Positions 33,965 through 45,632 of a DNA stretch of 64,000 bases are shown piece by piece. Source of the stretch: Capillidium heterosporum. Lineage: Eukaryota; Entomophthoromycota; Entomophthoromycetes; Entomophthorales; Capillidiaceae. The DNA is taken from the NCBI GenBank assembly GCA_016630905.1, contig WBMQ01000012.1, positions 930,001 through 994,000 on the forward strand. Direction: 5' to 3'. How positions within the stretch are numbered: the stretch's first letter is position 1; each line of letters opens with the position of its first letter. The position numbers and the translations under genes are program-made. Below the pieces are notes generated by a model. The model worked only from the letters and a program-made list of their open reading frames with translations, made no database searches and was not told where the DNA came from.

Positions 33965-34876
33965 ATGATCCGTTCCCTAACTTTAATAATGGCCCTTGTT
34001 ACCTACTACAGCTTTGAAAGCAGAAGTACAAGCGACATCCAAACCAATTATAGACCTACTCCAATCCAACCTTACACCCCTACCACCAGCTACATAATGA
34101 AGCCCATAGAAAGCAAAATAGGATGTGATTTCAGCTCCATTGCCAACGAACCCGGAGTTGTGTCGATAACTCCTCAATCTACAAACGGTGGGTGGGCTAT
34201 GAATTCCAACCAAACTTGCCAACCTAACCAGTACTGCCCCTACGCCTGCAAGCCCGGCATGTTTACTGCTCAGTTCGATCCCAAACCCAAGTGTATTGAT
34301 GGACCTCAATGTGGCTCGTTAAATGGTGGCTTATTCTGCACAAACTCTAGTCAATTAATTCGACCTAGACCTCAGCAATCTCTATGCCAGTTTGGAGTAG
34401 GTGGTGTCTACGTCGAGAACTCCCTAGAAGCTACCACTTTATGCCAGACCGTTTACCCCGGTAACGAAGCTATGCTTATCCCAACTGTGTTGGATACCGG
34501 TGTCAAAACTTCCATAAATGTTCCACCTAAAGATTACTGGGGTAATACGTCAGCTCAGTACTACCTCAATTTGCCTGGAAAGTTGAAATGTGGTTGGGAT
34601 ACTGATGCTGATCCCAGTGGTAATTGGGCTCCTTATATTGTTGGCACTGGTCAAGGTAAGGATGGGAATATCTATACTTCATTGACTATCAACCCATTGT
34701 TTTTAGAATTGGTCAATGGGACACAGAGTTTCAAGGATGCTAAGCTGTTCAACGTCAAAGTTAGTTGTAAAGACTGTATTGGATTGCCATGTCAGATTGT
34801 TAAGGGCGATTTTAATAGTGGGAGCTGTACCGTTACCTCCAAAGTTACCGATATTTTGGTAATCCAGCTGTTTTGA
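33965..34876 (+). CDS. SUN-family (GH132) secreted cell-wall protein
   Basis: An intact 303-residue frame with a hydrophobic leader at residues 1-17. The body carries SUN-family hallmarks: GWAMNSNQTCQPNQYCPYAC around residue 77, CQFGVGGVYVEN, ATTLCQTVYPGNEAML, and a cysteine-rich C-terminus with VSCKDCIGLPC. These are typical of the Sim1/Uth1/Nca3/Sun4 family, beta-glucan-associated wall proteins involved in cell separation and wall remodelling. Compared with yeast members it is short because the Ser/Thr-rich N-terminal region is only about 50 residues. It lies 1.9 kb upstream of the broken ABC copy, and a SUN fragment follows that copy at 40697. Start choice is the first ATG, giving an immediate leader. 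Confidence 0.93.
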   Translation: MIRSLTLIMALVTYYSFESRSTSDIQTNYRPTPIQPYTPTTSYIMKPIESKIGCDFSSIANEPGVVSITPQSTNGGWAMNSNQTCQPNQYCPYACKPGMFTAQFDPKPKCIDGPQCGSLNGGLFCTNSSQLIRPRPQQSLCQFGVGGVYVENSLEATTLCQTVYPGNEAMLIPTVLDTGVKTSINVPPKDYWGNTSAQYYLNLPGKLKCGWDTDADPSGNWAPYIVGTGQGKDGNIYTSLTINPLFLELVNGTQSFKDAKLFNVKVSCKDCIGLPCQIVKGDFNSGSCTVTSKVTDILVIQLF

Positions 34877-36737
34877 GACTAACGACGGAATTTAGGGCTG
34901 AGACTCAGTTTAAAACCTTATTTCTTGAAAGGATTGATTGATGGAGCCTTGGTGGAGGTTGAATGGACAGATGGTGAGGGATTGAAGATTACAGCAGTGG
35001 TTTCCAAACCAGAGTCATCGGAACTTTGAGTGCCTGGGTCTATTTATCTCTTGCTCTTTCGAACTTGGAAAGCTTTTATACATTAAGTTCAAATTTTATA
35101 TTTAGTACATAGAAATTGAATTTTCAAATTAAAAAGTAGCAGTCTTAATAAAGTCTCAGTTTTAATTAAACAATGCACTTTTTATTTATATCAATAAGTA
35201 ATACTGAGTTCAAAGGATTACTTCTTCCCATTTCTAAGGTTTCTGGTAGATATAGTTATATATAAAACCATAGTAGCTTATATATCTGTATTTAGCCTTC
35301 AGCCTTATTGTATCAATGATTCAAATAAAAGCATTTTGATTATGAATTTCTTCAAGCATTGGTGTGGAGCACTACAGTCCAGCTCCTTATCTGCGAACTT
35401 TGAAATTTTCTGTAGCAAGTACCTTATCAAACTATAAAGCCCGCATACATTAGTGAAAGGTAGGTACTGCAACTATCACTATATTTGAGACTAATCCTGC
35501 TTCACTGCAAGAGCCAACAAACCATCTAATTGAAAATCGAGATCAAAGAAGAGATAGTTATGAGGTGCCAAGTAGTACTGATATCTTTACCTCATTAAGG
35601 ACATCTTTTTTAGAAAACCATCAATTTTAACCGAGTATTCTTCATTTTTAGGTTTACTTGGCATATTTCATACACATTTTACTGATTGATAATATAATTA
35701 AAAGGAAACGTGTATATTTATTTGAATACATGAAACTTAAACATGGAGAGAAACATTCGAAGCTTGAACAATGCCAGACCACTCAAATCTTATAAAGCAT
35801 TCTTTTTAGCATTATCATAAAAGATTCATTGTTTGATATATGAAAATAATATGTAGGAAAATCGTTGAAATCACTGGTTTTTGAATGTTCCTTCACATAT
35901 TCAAAAACGACATAAATTCAAATGAATATACGTTTTTCTATGAGTTAAATTAGTTATGAAGAAAGCCTGGACACATGTATTAAACCTTTTAATTGAAACC
36001 TACTTCCCCAACATTTAGTTTACAAGATACATCAAAATACACAGCGTGTATTATCCCCATATTTAATAGCTATATTACAGGTATAAATTGCCAATCAGTA
36101 AGACTTTTCTTATTGGGAAATGCATAGTAACATAAATGTACCAAAACTTGTTGGAGCCTCCTATAGTATTATGTTATTAGTAAATGTAGGGAAGGAGTAT
36201 CACCATTTTGTACTAAAAATCACAATCCACTTTTGGAGCAAAGATTTCAGATCGTATGCTCTTTTCTTTCAAATGACTTTCATATAAAGTTAGGTAACAC
36301 CTATCAATTAATTTTTCCCTTTTAGAACCAATTGGTTAATAGAACTTTTAATTAAAATACATAAATTATTAAAAATTAAATCTCCAATTCTAACGTAAAA
36401 ATCATTAGTCTATCCCAAAAAGAAGTAATAGATTTAACTATAAACCCCAAGTCAAACGTAAAGGATACAATACCCCAAAATTTATTCCAAAAGCATCTTG
36501 GAAGCATGAATTTTCACTACCAATCTGTAGCTACACCTCCATATTTTGAGTTTTTATAAACGTTATACAACATCTGCTCACCACCTGCACTATCACAATA
36601 TTTTAAATGAATATATGCAGCCTAATATAAATTAAAGAAACATGGCGTTAGCTTTTAGTTAGCTGACTATTTCATCTACTTTTTAGTATCTGATCTTTTA
36701 TTTATATTTCAAAAATCCAACATATCAAAAAAATACT
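34877..36737. other. intergenic region between SUN gene and broken ABC copy
   Basis: AT-rich, with no frames worth reporting. The bases just before 36738 form a plausible former promoter and leader (AT-rich, with ATATCAAAAAAATACT directly before the ATG). I see no repeat or RNA gene. Confidence 0.4.
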
Positions 36738-37755
36738 ATGGACGAAAAAATAAATATTACAACAAAAAGTGCTTCACCATTCATCTTGTTTTCCTTTGCG
36801 TCCATATCCGACTACCTTTTAATAGTACTAGCGACACTATGTTCGCTAATCAACGGGGTATTGATGCCTCTACTATTTTTATGTCTAGACTCTCTTCTCG
36901 ATAGCTATGGAGCCTACCAATTGGAGTTTATTTTCGACCCAAAGCAGGCAGTCTTCAATCTCAAATCGGCTTCATTAGACGTATGCACTAAAATCTTTAT
37001 GCTGGGGGTATGTGGGTTCGTGTTTGGTTACTTGCAGATGCTGCTGTGGACGATAATCTGTGAGAATCAAGTTCTCAAAATAAGGAGAAAGTTCTACCGA
37101 TCTATCTTGAGCCAAGATTTAGGGTGGTTCGACGTCACTAACAATGCCGAGTTAGCCAATATTTCCAACGATATAATGTTGATCCAAGAGGGGATTAGCG
37201 ATAAATTGGGAAATTTGATCCAACACATCTGCTGTTTTGTAGTGTCATACATTGTCGCTTTCACGCAAGGTTGGAAGCTGGCTTTGGTTGTAGTAGCTAT
37301 GTTCCCGGTAGTTGGCCTCTTTGGGTTCATGATGGCCAAGTTTATGTCCAAATACTCTAAAAAGGGGCAGCAAATCTATGGAGAAGCGGGAGCTCTTGCT
37401 GAGGAGGTTTTATTTTCGATAAAGACGGTATATACGTTCAACGGGCAAGATTTCGATATAAGACGCTTCGTAACTAAGCTGAAAGAGGTGCGCAGACTGG
37501 GGTTCATCAAAGCTTTGGTAAATGGGATGGGATTGGGTGTGATACAGATAGTAGTGTACTCTACGTTCGCAGGTTGGCTTGTACTACGGGTCCAAGTTGA
37601 TCGAGGATGGAGTGTACCGCGTTCAAACCGTCTTCAACGTGTTCCTGATCCTATTAGTGGGTTCGCTATCCATCGGTTTAAGCGTAGGAAACTTTGCAGC
37701 CCTGGCATCGGCCATCAAAGTGGGGTCCAAGGTGTTCCATATCATAGGTAGGAAG

Positions 37756-38492
37756 TCGAAGATAGATCCGTTCTTTTGTAGCGAGAGTATGCTGCAGAAG
37801 CAGGCAAGGTTTAGTGCCGATACTAGGGAATATAGAGTTGAAGGATATCACGTTCTATTACCCATCACGACCAGAGGCAGCTATACTGAAGGGTATAAAT
37901 ATAACCATCGAACCTGGCACGTCGGTAGCATTGGTTGGTCCTTCTGGGAGCGGCAAGAGTACTATCATAAACCTTATAGAGCGATACTACGACCCTGATT
38001 CTGGCAGTATTTTATTGGATGGTGTAAATATAGCTGATATAAGTGTTAACTTTCTACGTACCCAAATCGGTATCGTCAGCCAGGAACCAGTGTTGTTTTC
38101 GTTGTCGATAAAGGATAACATCTTATTAGGGTTAAAGGAACGACCAAAGTAACGATAAGAGCCTCGACGAACTGCAATTGATGGTCGAAGACGCCTGTAA
38201 GCAAGCCAATATCCACAACTTCATCATGTCTCTTCCCAACAGGTACGACACCTTGGTAGGCGACAAGGGTTCGCAGCTATCGGGTGGTCAAAAGCAGTGT
38301 GTAGCCATAGCTCGAGCTATAATCAAGAAACCGAGCATTCTATTGTTGGATGAAGCCACATCTGCCCTAGATACCGAATCCGAAAGAATGGTTCAGCAGG
38401 CCCTCGATAACGCATCCAAGGGTAGAACGACCATCATAGTTGCCCATCGACTTAGTACGATACGGAATTCTGACAAGATAGTCGTCATTGAA
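37756..38492 (+). repeat. near-identical block shared with the intact ABC gene
   Basis: Matches the reverse complement of 28354-29088. By eye the only differences across about 735 bases are two single-base insertions here (near 37807 and 38140). Both boundaries are sharp: before and after the block the two copies differ in many positions. This is the pattern of a recent gene-conversion tract covering the first nucleotide-binding domain. Confidence 0.8.
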
Positions 38493-39999
38493 AGCGGTAC
38501 CATAAAGGAAATGGGAGTCCACAGCGATTTGATGGGGAAAAATGGATTGTATTCCGAACTAGTTAAAATTCAAGACATCTGTATTGTTCGAAAATCCATC
38601 TTAGTCCAAAAGAGCTCGCCAATACAGGTTAAAAAGAGGTTATCAAATAAATCCTATACCGAGGTTTTAATCATAGAAGACTCCTCTTATGACGACGACG
38701 ACGACGAAATAGAAATATCGGCTCTAAAGAAAGTCACTAAAAGGAGCAAAAAGTCTCTTGATTACTCCCCAGTTCTACGAACATTTGGACTTATCATGCC
38801 ATTGTGGTACCTACTGGTCACTGGGTTCTTTGGAGCTATCTTGGAAGGTGCTCTCATGCCTTTCTTTGCAATTGTTTTTACCAACCTACTGCAAGCGTTC
38901 TACGACATCCAAGATGTAGGCCAAGCACAAAACCGGTGTACATAACGCCACCTTCTGGTCTCTTATGTTTGTAGTGATTGGGTTAGCTGCCTTCATATCC
39001 AACACCCTACGTATATCCTCCTTTGAAGTGATTGGAGAATATATAATCATGTCGGTCCGTAAATCAATGTTCTCAACGTACTTAAAGCAGGAACTTAACT
39101 TCTTCGACGACCCCACACACGAAGTAGGCAACCTTTCAGCTAAACTCACTACAAATTCGGAAGAAATCCCCAAGACAATCAGCAAGGTGATAAGTCCCAT
39201 AGTTACCTGCATTTCAGCCCTAATTATCGGATTGACGATAGCTTTTTTAAGTGCTTGGAAGATGGCCTTGGTAGGTATGGTATGTCTACCTCTATACAGT
39301 TTCGCTTTCCTAGTCCAACTCATCTCGGCGACCTCTACCAACAAAAAGATCAAGGATACTTTCCTCAAGATTTCCAAAACTTCCATCGACTCCATTATTC
39401 ACATTAAGACTTTGGCTGGGTTAGTCAAGGAATGCAAGTTCTATGAGGACTACAAGCAAATTACCGCATTTTCCAGGAGAAGTGTTATCAAGCGAGCGTT
39501 AGTAAACTCTTTAGGATATGGATTCAGCTTGAGCTCAGCAGTTCTTGGCATACTGGTACCATATACTGGTTTGGATCCAAATTTCTGATTGATGGTGAGT
39601 ACACTTTCATACAGATGTTTCAGGCGTTGACGGCATCGCTCTTCGCTGGCGTACCAATAGCTCAGGTTGCCTTCCAAATAAACTCATACTCCAAGTCTAG
39701 ACTGGCAGCTATCGACTTCTTCGAAGAGTTGGATCGGATACCTACTATCAACAGTTCCTAAAATGTATGGTTTGAAACCTATTTCACCACCCGACAACAT
39801 ACGAATAGAGAGCGGTGTTTTTGCTTATAGAACTAGACCTGAAGTCAACGTACTCAAAGGCATAGACCTCAAAGTACTGGCTGGTAAACGAACTGCCATC
39901 GTAGGTAGTACTGGATCCGGGAAATCTACGTTGATTTCACTCATCCTTCGGTTTTACGATTTGGACGACGGTAAGATATTTGCCAATGAGATTGATATA

Positions 40000-40272
40000 A
40001 AGGATTGGAATTTACCGTTGTTACGATCGGGGATTGCTGTTGTAAGCCAGGAACCGGTTCTATTCGATACCACTATTGCTGATAATATAAGATACAGCAA
40101 ACCGAATGCCAGTCAGGAAGAAATAGAAGCGGCGGCCAAGATGGCTAATGCCCATACCTTCATCTTGGAGCTTCCAGATCAGTACGATTCAAGAGTAGGT
40201 CCACGTGGAAGCCAACTTTCCGGAGGTCAGAAACAACGTGTTGCGATCGCTAGAGCATTACTTAATGATCCT
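40000..40272 (+). repeat. second near-identical block shared with the intact ABC gene
   Basis: Matches the reverse complement of about 26572-26843 with only a handful of substitutions, whereas the flanking parts of the second nucleotide-binding domain differ at many synonymous positions. Confidence 0.65.
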
Positions 40273-40696
40273 AAATTACTGCTACTTGATGAAGCTACCT
40301 CTGCTCTAGATTCTGAATCAGAGAAGGTGGTACAGGCAGCTTTGAAGATAGCAAGCAAAAACAGGACTACGTTAGCCATTGCCCATCGACTATCTACGAT
40401 TCAAGATTACGATCATATCATTTGTATGCGGGAAGGAAGTATCATCGAAAGGGGAACCCATCAGGAGCTTATCGCCATGAAGGGGTATTACTATTCATTA
40501 GTGCTTCAGCAGCAACTTTCGGCATAGATTTATAAATGTTTGTTGTTGAGATGGATGTTTAAATATATAAAGTTGTTTATGTTATCGTTTACTATTGCGT
40601 TATTAGTTGTTTATATTTGGATATAAGGCTATAGAAGTAAAGATAGTATTATATTATAGCCAGTATATTACATATCCCACAATTAACTAAACCATA

Positions 40697-40882
40697 TTGA
40701 TTCAATTATATATATTGTTAAACTTTCTTATATTAGTTAAAGAGACTAAGCCATTTAAAGTTAAAGCCAGTTGTAAAGGTTACTTCAAGTTACCGTATCA
40801 GATAGCTAAGAATAACTTAGAGAATGGTAACTATACCATTACTTCCAAACCTATCAATAAATTTGTGGTTCAACTGCTTTGA
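40697..40882 (+). pseudogene. C-terminal fragment of a SUN-family gene
   Basis: The last 45 codons align with the C-terminus of the SUN gene at 33965-34876: FKVKASCKGYFKLPYQIAK against FNVKVSCKDCIGLPCQIVK, then TITSKP against TVTSKV and VVQLL against VIQLF at the stop. The preceding LLNFLILVKETK matches PLFLELVNGTQ loosely. Only one of the three cysteines remains. Nothing of the upstream part is recognisable. It directly follows the broken ABC copy. Confidence 0.75.
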
Positions 40883-41956
40883 AGGGCTATTGGAAGAACA
40901 AAGATAATATGGCTCGAATGCCTATATTTTTATAGAAGTTTACATTCGAAAAGCTATATATAGTCCGATTAATGCTCATCGAAAGTCTATAGCTTTTAAA
41001 AATGATCCAATAAATAGGATCGCTGGACCTTCAATATACAAACACTACTTTCTTTGTATGTTCGACTCTATTTCGATTAGATCCCAAACTAAAAGGCTGA
41101 AGGTCAATTGGCCTAACCACCTTCTATTTAATACAATAAAAGCAGTGATCCTTTATGAAAATACTTTAAAAAACTTAAATTGGACTTGGTTGTGGTACCA
41201 GGTATCCTTAGTACATTTCTACAATTTTGTCAAATTGGTAAACAATGCTACCTTGGATAAAAGAATGAAAAGCTGTTCCCATTATACTTTCTAAAACTCC
41301 TTGTTTAAAGTAGGCATCTGGAATATCAATTAGATGGGTTAGCTATAATATACACTGCTCTATTTACCAGTTTAAAGCTTCGTTATTCTTTTAAGGGATA
41401 TTTTTATCAATAACTAAATCTACTATAAATCTTTGGACTCAAACATATCTAGAAGGAAAATATATTTGGAAAAGTGATCTTGCTGCTATATTTATGTTAG
41501 ATACGTCAGTAAGTTGAATATATATGAATATAAAACAATGCTATGCGTAAAGTACGGTACTTTAATGAAGAACTTTATACCTTTTACATCGTATATGAAA
41601 TAAACCTGTAATTTTGAGCTAGTAGTCGATATTTAAATATCCTTTGATGAAATTAGATAACTAAAACTTTAGATTTAGATGGTAACTCTCCAAGGAAATG
41701 ACTGTAAGGAAAGTCTAAGGAACTTTGCTAATCTTTCGATGCAACATTTAAGCTAGAAGGATTTAAGAAGGAAGTAGGTCGTAGTTAAGCATTTATTTAT
41801 TAAATGGAATTTGAAAAAAACTAAAAGCATTCAAAGAGAATACTAAAAAATGAATAATTTGATACATAGTAAACTACAGATCAAACAAATAGTTATTTAA
41901 TATATTATTAATCAATTTGTAGCTTTTACAAAACGTCTTTACCTCTGTGCTACCCA
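40883..41956. other. intergenic region, no gene seen
   Basis: AT-rich. A 78-codon plus-strand frame at 41058-41294 has plain composition and no motif. Nothing else is supported. Confidence 0.4.
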
Positions 41957-42960
41957 TTAATGGTAATACATTATAACGGCTGGTAACTGGGCTTGGATCC
42001 ATTTAGCAAATCGGAGTTGTGAGCTGGGAATGGTGATAAACTGCAGGTTCAAATTTCTAGAGGGATCTGTTTTCATAAAGCAACTATCGTTAATGCCATC
42101 AGAGTGCTGCTCTTCAAAGAAGAAAACAAAGTTGGCAAGTTTGAGTAGTTTGAACATCAAAAACCTTGAAAAGTAGTAACTTATAGAAATTTGACCCATC
42201 AAATAGAGTCAAGCTACTGGACTAGTACATTCGACATCCTTGGAGAGATAATCGATGGCTATGTCGAGTAGGACTAAGTGCAGTAGTTGGGGTAAAACGA
42301 GGAGAAGCTACATCTACTTATTGCTAAAGGTTTTTATAGTTCTAAACTAGCGTACGTGAAGCTTTATAACTTTTGCATTACTTCAAAGAATATGGAACCT
42401 ATGTCGAAAATTATATCAGTTAGTTTAGGAAATGTATGCTTGGTAAAGTGGTCGTAATTTTCTGAGAAAATCCTACTACTCATCATAAAATTTAAAGCTT
42501 GGAGCTCTGGGAAATAATTCAAATGAGCTTTTGTGATGTTTTCTATATTACAAAAGAAGGTGAATCACAGCTTCTGTAGATTTACAAAGACTATTGAGAT
42601 GGAATCCAACTCAGAAATGTATATATGGATTGAAATACTTAGTAGCCTTATATTGGGGAAGTTGCGGTTGATGATGGCTAAGATCTGATGATTAGCTTTA
42701 TTTCTAAACTTAAAGATTGAAGCTGAGGCGCAAAGTGCTTATTGACAATGCTTAGATTCTTCAAGCTTTCATTTATAAGCTGCAAATAGAAGTGATCGAA
42801 TCCTTCAACAACATACATGAAGTTAGTTTAACTTTGAAATGGTTCGTTGAGTTTTATCTTGAGGTACTTCAGCTTTACCTTGATCATATTCAAAAATAAA
42901 AAGCGTTCAAGGCCTCTAAAACAAAACAATTCGAATCCTTCCAAGTTAGAGAAAGATGGT
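41957..42960 (-). pseudogene. decayed F-box-like family member
   Basis: The C-terminal 81-codon frame (41957-42202) follows the spacing of the family tail seen at 46386-46649: a hydrophobic LANFVFFFEE-like part, then NLNLQFITIPSSQLRFAKWI in place of DLKLQLLNVPSYGIDFIRRI. Upstream on the minus strand there are leucine-rich patches such as LKYLKIKLNEPFQS and LQLINESLKNLSIVNKHF, broken by many stops. No intact F-box N-terminus was found, so the family link rests on the tail. Confidence 0.5.
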
Positions 42961-43447
42961 GTACTTTGAAACTACAGCATACTATATTGCCTTTATATAT
43001 CTACCATAATTTTGCATTAAAGGTATTAACCTTTTCCAATATTCATTTTCACAGATTTAAATCCATCAAACCCATTTATTTAAAGATATTGATTACTAAA
43101 GCATTGTTGAGCTGTTTATTGGGATGGTGTAACCTAAGCCAATCGACCCTTTTCAAATATAAAGCTATATAAGACGATAATCTTTACGTTCATCTGTTGA
43201 ATCTGGATATATGTATATTTACTGGGAATATCTGAATTGTATAAGTGACTCTTGCCGATATTGTATTCTTTGTTGATAATTTGATAAGCTTTGTAAAATA
43301 AAAAATTGACTGCTTAATACAAATGACTTCAAAAGTTCAGTCCTTTTGAATTTTTCAGCCTATGACGTACAATTTCTAGGTTCTAAGTTGAACTTTTAAA
43401 AATAAAAGCGTCTACCTTAAGTGCAACTTTACCATTCACCTATAGAA
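42961..43447. other. short intergenic region before ATG101
   Basis: Contains a 68-codon AT-rich frame at 42966 without recognisable features. The rest is presumably the ATG101 promoter. Confidence 0.4.
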
Positions 43448-44308
43448 ATGACAGCTCAAACATTCTTACTCGATCTAGTAAGTCCAAATTATATTGAAAT
43501 CATGTTATTTCATTTCCATAAGTTGACCTTTTATTGTCACTTTTACTTTAGCATCTACCATCAAATGGATTATCGGAAGGCTTACAGGGTACCTTTTTTA
43601 TAGGATAAAGATTTGTCATTTATTTTTGCATGTAGCTATAGTCAACACAATTCTATTCTACCGAGTTTATGGAACTATTCAACCTATAGAAATAACTAAA
43701 CCTTATCTCAATACCTCGATAACTTACGTAAGCTCTATATCCTTTCAAAATTTAAAATTTAAAATTTTATAATGTAGGTTAAAGTAGACGATAAGACGCT
43801 TGCGAGTGATGTAAATGATATTTTAGTGAAAGTAGAACGCAAATTGAAGATGGATAGTTCTCAAAAAGCCATAGTACTTTTAGTTTTTAACTACAATTTT
43901 AAAAAATAATTTAGATAGAAGTGAGATTTAGTGAAAAGAAGTTCAAAAAAGCGTGGTTCAGCACTTTGGAGGAAGTTATAGTTTGGGAACGGTGGTTTAT
44001 CAACTTATCGGTCGATACAAGTACTATGAAAAGGCTAAATTTAATATTCATACTTTCCAACTTTTTAGATCCCAAACATGACTATGACAACCTAGTAGAA
44101 GTGTTAGACAGTATCGGTAGTACTATCAAGAAGTTTAAAAGCCATATTCCACCTATAACTTCCAAGGAAAAGTTCGTATTCCCTTACCAAGTAACTATTT
44201 AGAAAAATTATTTGAATCTTATTTTTGTAGATGGAGGTTATTGACAAGCTCCCCGAAAGTTTGGGTACCAACTTGACAAAACTCAGGTATCAACCGTTGC
44301 TAACTTGA
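43448..44308 (+). CDS. ATG101: Atg101-like autophagy protein, six exons
   Basis: Exons 43448-43477, 43552-43588, 43636-43727, 43778-43873, 43915-44190 and 44231-44308 join in frame to 202 residues (human Atg101 is about 218). Introns are 40-74 nt with GTAAG/GTAC/GTAAC donors and TAG acceptors. The product has the family N-terminus (FLLDL-HLPS, AIVNTILFYRVYG), the central WERWFINLSV that corresponds to the conserved WExW segment, and the end FPYQMEV plus SLGTNLTKL. Atg101 is a HORMA-fold partner of Atg13 in the Atg1 kinase complex that starts autophagosome formation; it occurs in most fungi but not in Saccharomyces. The first two small exons are the least certain part. It converges with the aldo/keto reductase gene, the stops lying 64 bases apart. 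Confidence 0.75.
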
Positions 44309-44372
44309 ATCGTTGGCAAGAAAATCATTAAAATCTTTGTACAGCATCAAAATACGTTTACTATTGTTTTAC

Positions 44373-45522
44373 TTATAGTACCGTATTGGGATCCCAACAA
44401 AATTTGTGAGGAGCTGATAGTTTTTCACGGGTTATTTCATCTAATGCTCGATCCACCTATTTTTTGATTAGCAGTATTATAGGAACAGTATATTACCTCC
44501 CTATTGAACCTGCTATCAAACAGTTCAAAGTTTCCTTTCAGATTTCCAACCGACTTTGTCTTGGGTATAATTGCAAATTTCCTTCGAAGAGCCCATCGCA
44601 ATAGATACGGTACCAAATCTTTGCCTTCCTTCACCACTCTATCTACACTATGGTGTTTTTCCTTCAGTCCATCGAACAATTGCAACCCTTCCTTTGAGCT
44701 AAAATCGATCAACTTACCTTCTCCCAAACTTGAGTAAGCTTGCAGTACAACCCCCTCCTTCTTACACAACTCAACAATCTTCTCATCGTAATAAAAAGGA
44801 TGTAGCTCCATCTGTAGAACCTGAGGTTTAATTGTACATACCTCTAGCAGTTCTTGTAACTGTTTATAAGTGTAGTTGCTTATCCCTATATTTTTGACTT
44901 TACCTTGTTGGTAGAGGTGTTCCAAGGCTTGATAAGTTTGCGTACGGAATTTCAAGTTGTCTTTGGATTGGAGTTGTAGCTTCTGTTTACCAGGCCAGTG
45001 AATCAAAACTAAATCAATGTAATCGAGTTGGAGGTCATGTAGACTTTGCTCAACCGAAGTTAGGCACGCCTCATAACCTTGATTCTTTGGTGCTTTTCAA
45101 ATATAAAACTAAATAAAGCATATATATTTAAGTAGTTTACCTATCTTGGTGGTAATAAAGATTTCGCTACGCTGGAATTTCCCGCTTTGAAATATTTGTT
45201 TCAAACTATGGCCTATCATCTTTTCATTCTTGTAGACTTGAGCACTATCTATTTTTGTTATGCTTCATTAAATAAAACATTATATCTAGAACATTTACCT
45301 ATGAGCCTATACCCTATCTCCAAACCTTCTTTTAACAATGATTCCAAAGTTTCCAAATCTCTTATACGGTATGTACCCACTGTCATAGTTCAAACAATTC
45401 ATTAAAAACTTGCAAAAAGCTTAATCCAAATTACTTCCAACTGAAGGTATAGTTCTATCGTTGTTTAGTAGGTATTCTCTATTTAGTTGATGGGCATCTT
45501 GTTGAAGGCTGGCCGTATCCAT
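44373..45522 (-). CDS. aldo/keto reductase, five exons
   Basis: Exons 45522-45435, 45379-45299, 45248-45141, 45092-44497 and 44456-44373 join in frame to 318 residues, the normal size. The four introns are 40-55 nt and phases match at each junction. Family signatures are GTYRIRD near the start, GYRLIDSAQVYKNE holding the catalytic Asp and Tyr, EIFITTKI holding the catalytic Lys, LDLVLIHWPG, GKVKNIGISNY, MELHPFYYD and the NADPH-binding IIPKTKS. These enzymes reduce aldehydes and ketones with NADPH in the cytosol. The C-terminus after the last intron (VDRALDEITREKL) is a plausible family end. Without splicing the gene would look broken by stops, but all of these fall in introns. Confidence 0.88.
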
Positions 45523-45632
45523 AGCTTTAAGTGTAGAGTGTTGAAAGTTCAAAGAACAATGAGAAACCCTTTTCTTATTGATTTATCACAAAGCAGAATT
45601 TCTATTCAATCCATCCCAGCAAAACTAGTGTA

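Larger units (their letters stand above)
36738..40527 (+). pseudogene. second ABCB transporter copy with six frameshifts
   Basis: Full-length relative of the gene at 26317-30132 in opposite orientation, complete from ATG 36738 to the final codons at 40527. The frame changes near 37570, 37805, 38140, 38930, 39550 and 39760; in each case aligning with the intact copy shows one extra base, with no deletions and no simple nonsense change. Both Walker A motifs, both LSGGQKQ signatures and both DEATSALD motifs are preserved. Membrane domains have diverged clearly from the intact copy, while parts of both nucleotide-binding domains are nearly identical. Either a recently dead gene or an intact gene damaged by assembly insertion errors. 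Confidence 0.85.

Noticed and set aside
37560-39770. Programmed +1 frameshifting in the second ABC copy
   Set aside because: Six separate sites with no shared slippery sequence make this far less likely than recent decay or assembly insertions.
44437-45420. Aldo/keto reductase as a truncated pseudogene
   Set aside because: Stops between the blocks all lie in 40-55 nt introns with matching phases, and the joined protein is complete.
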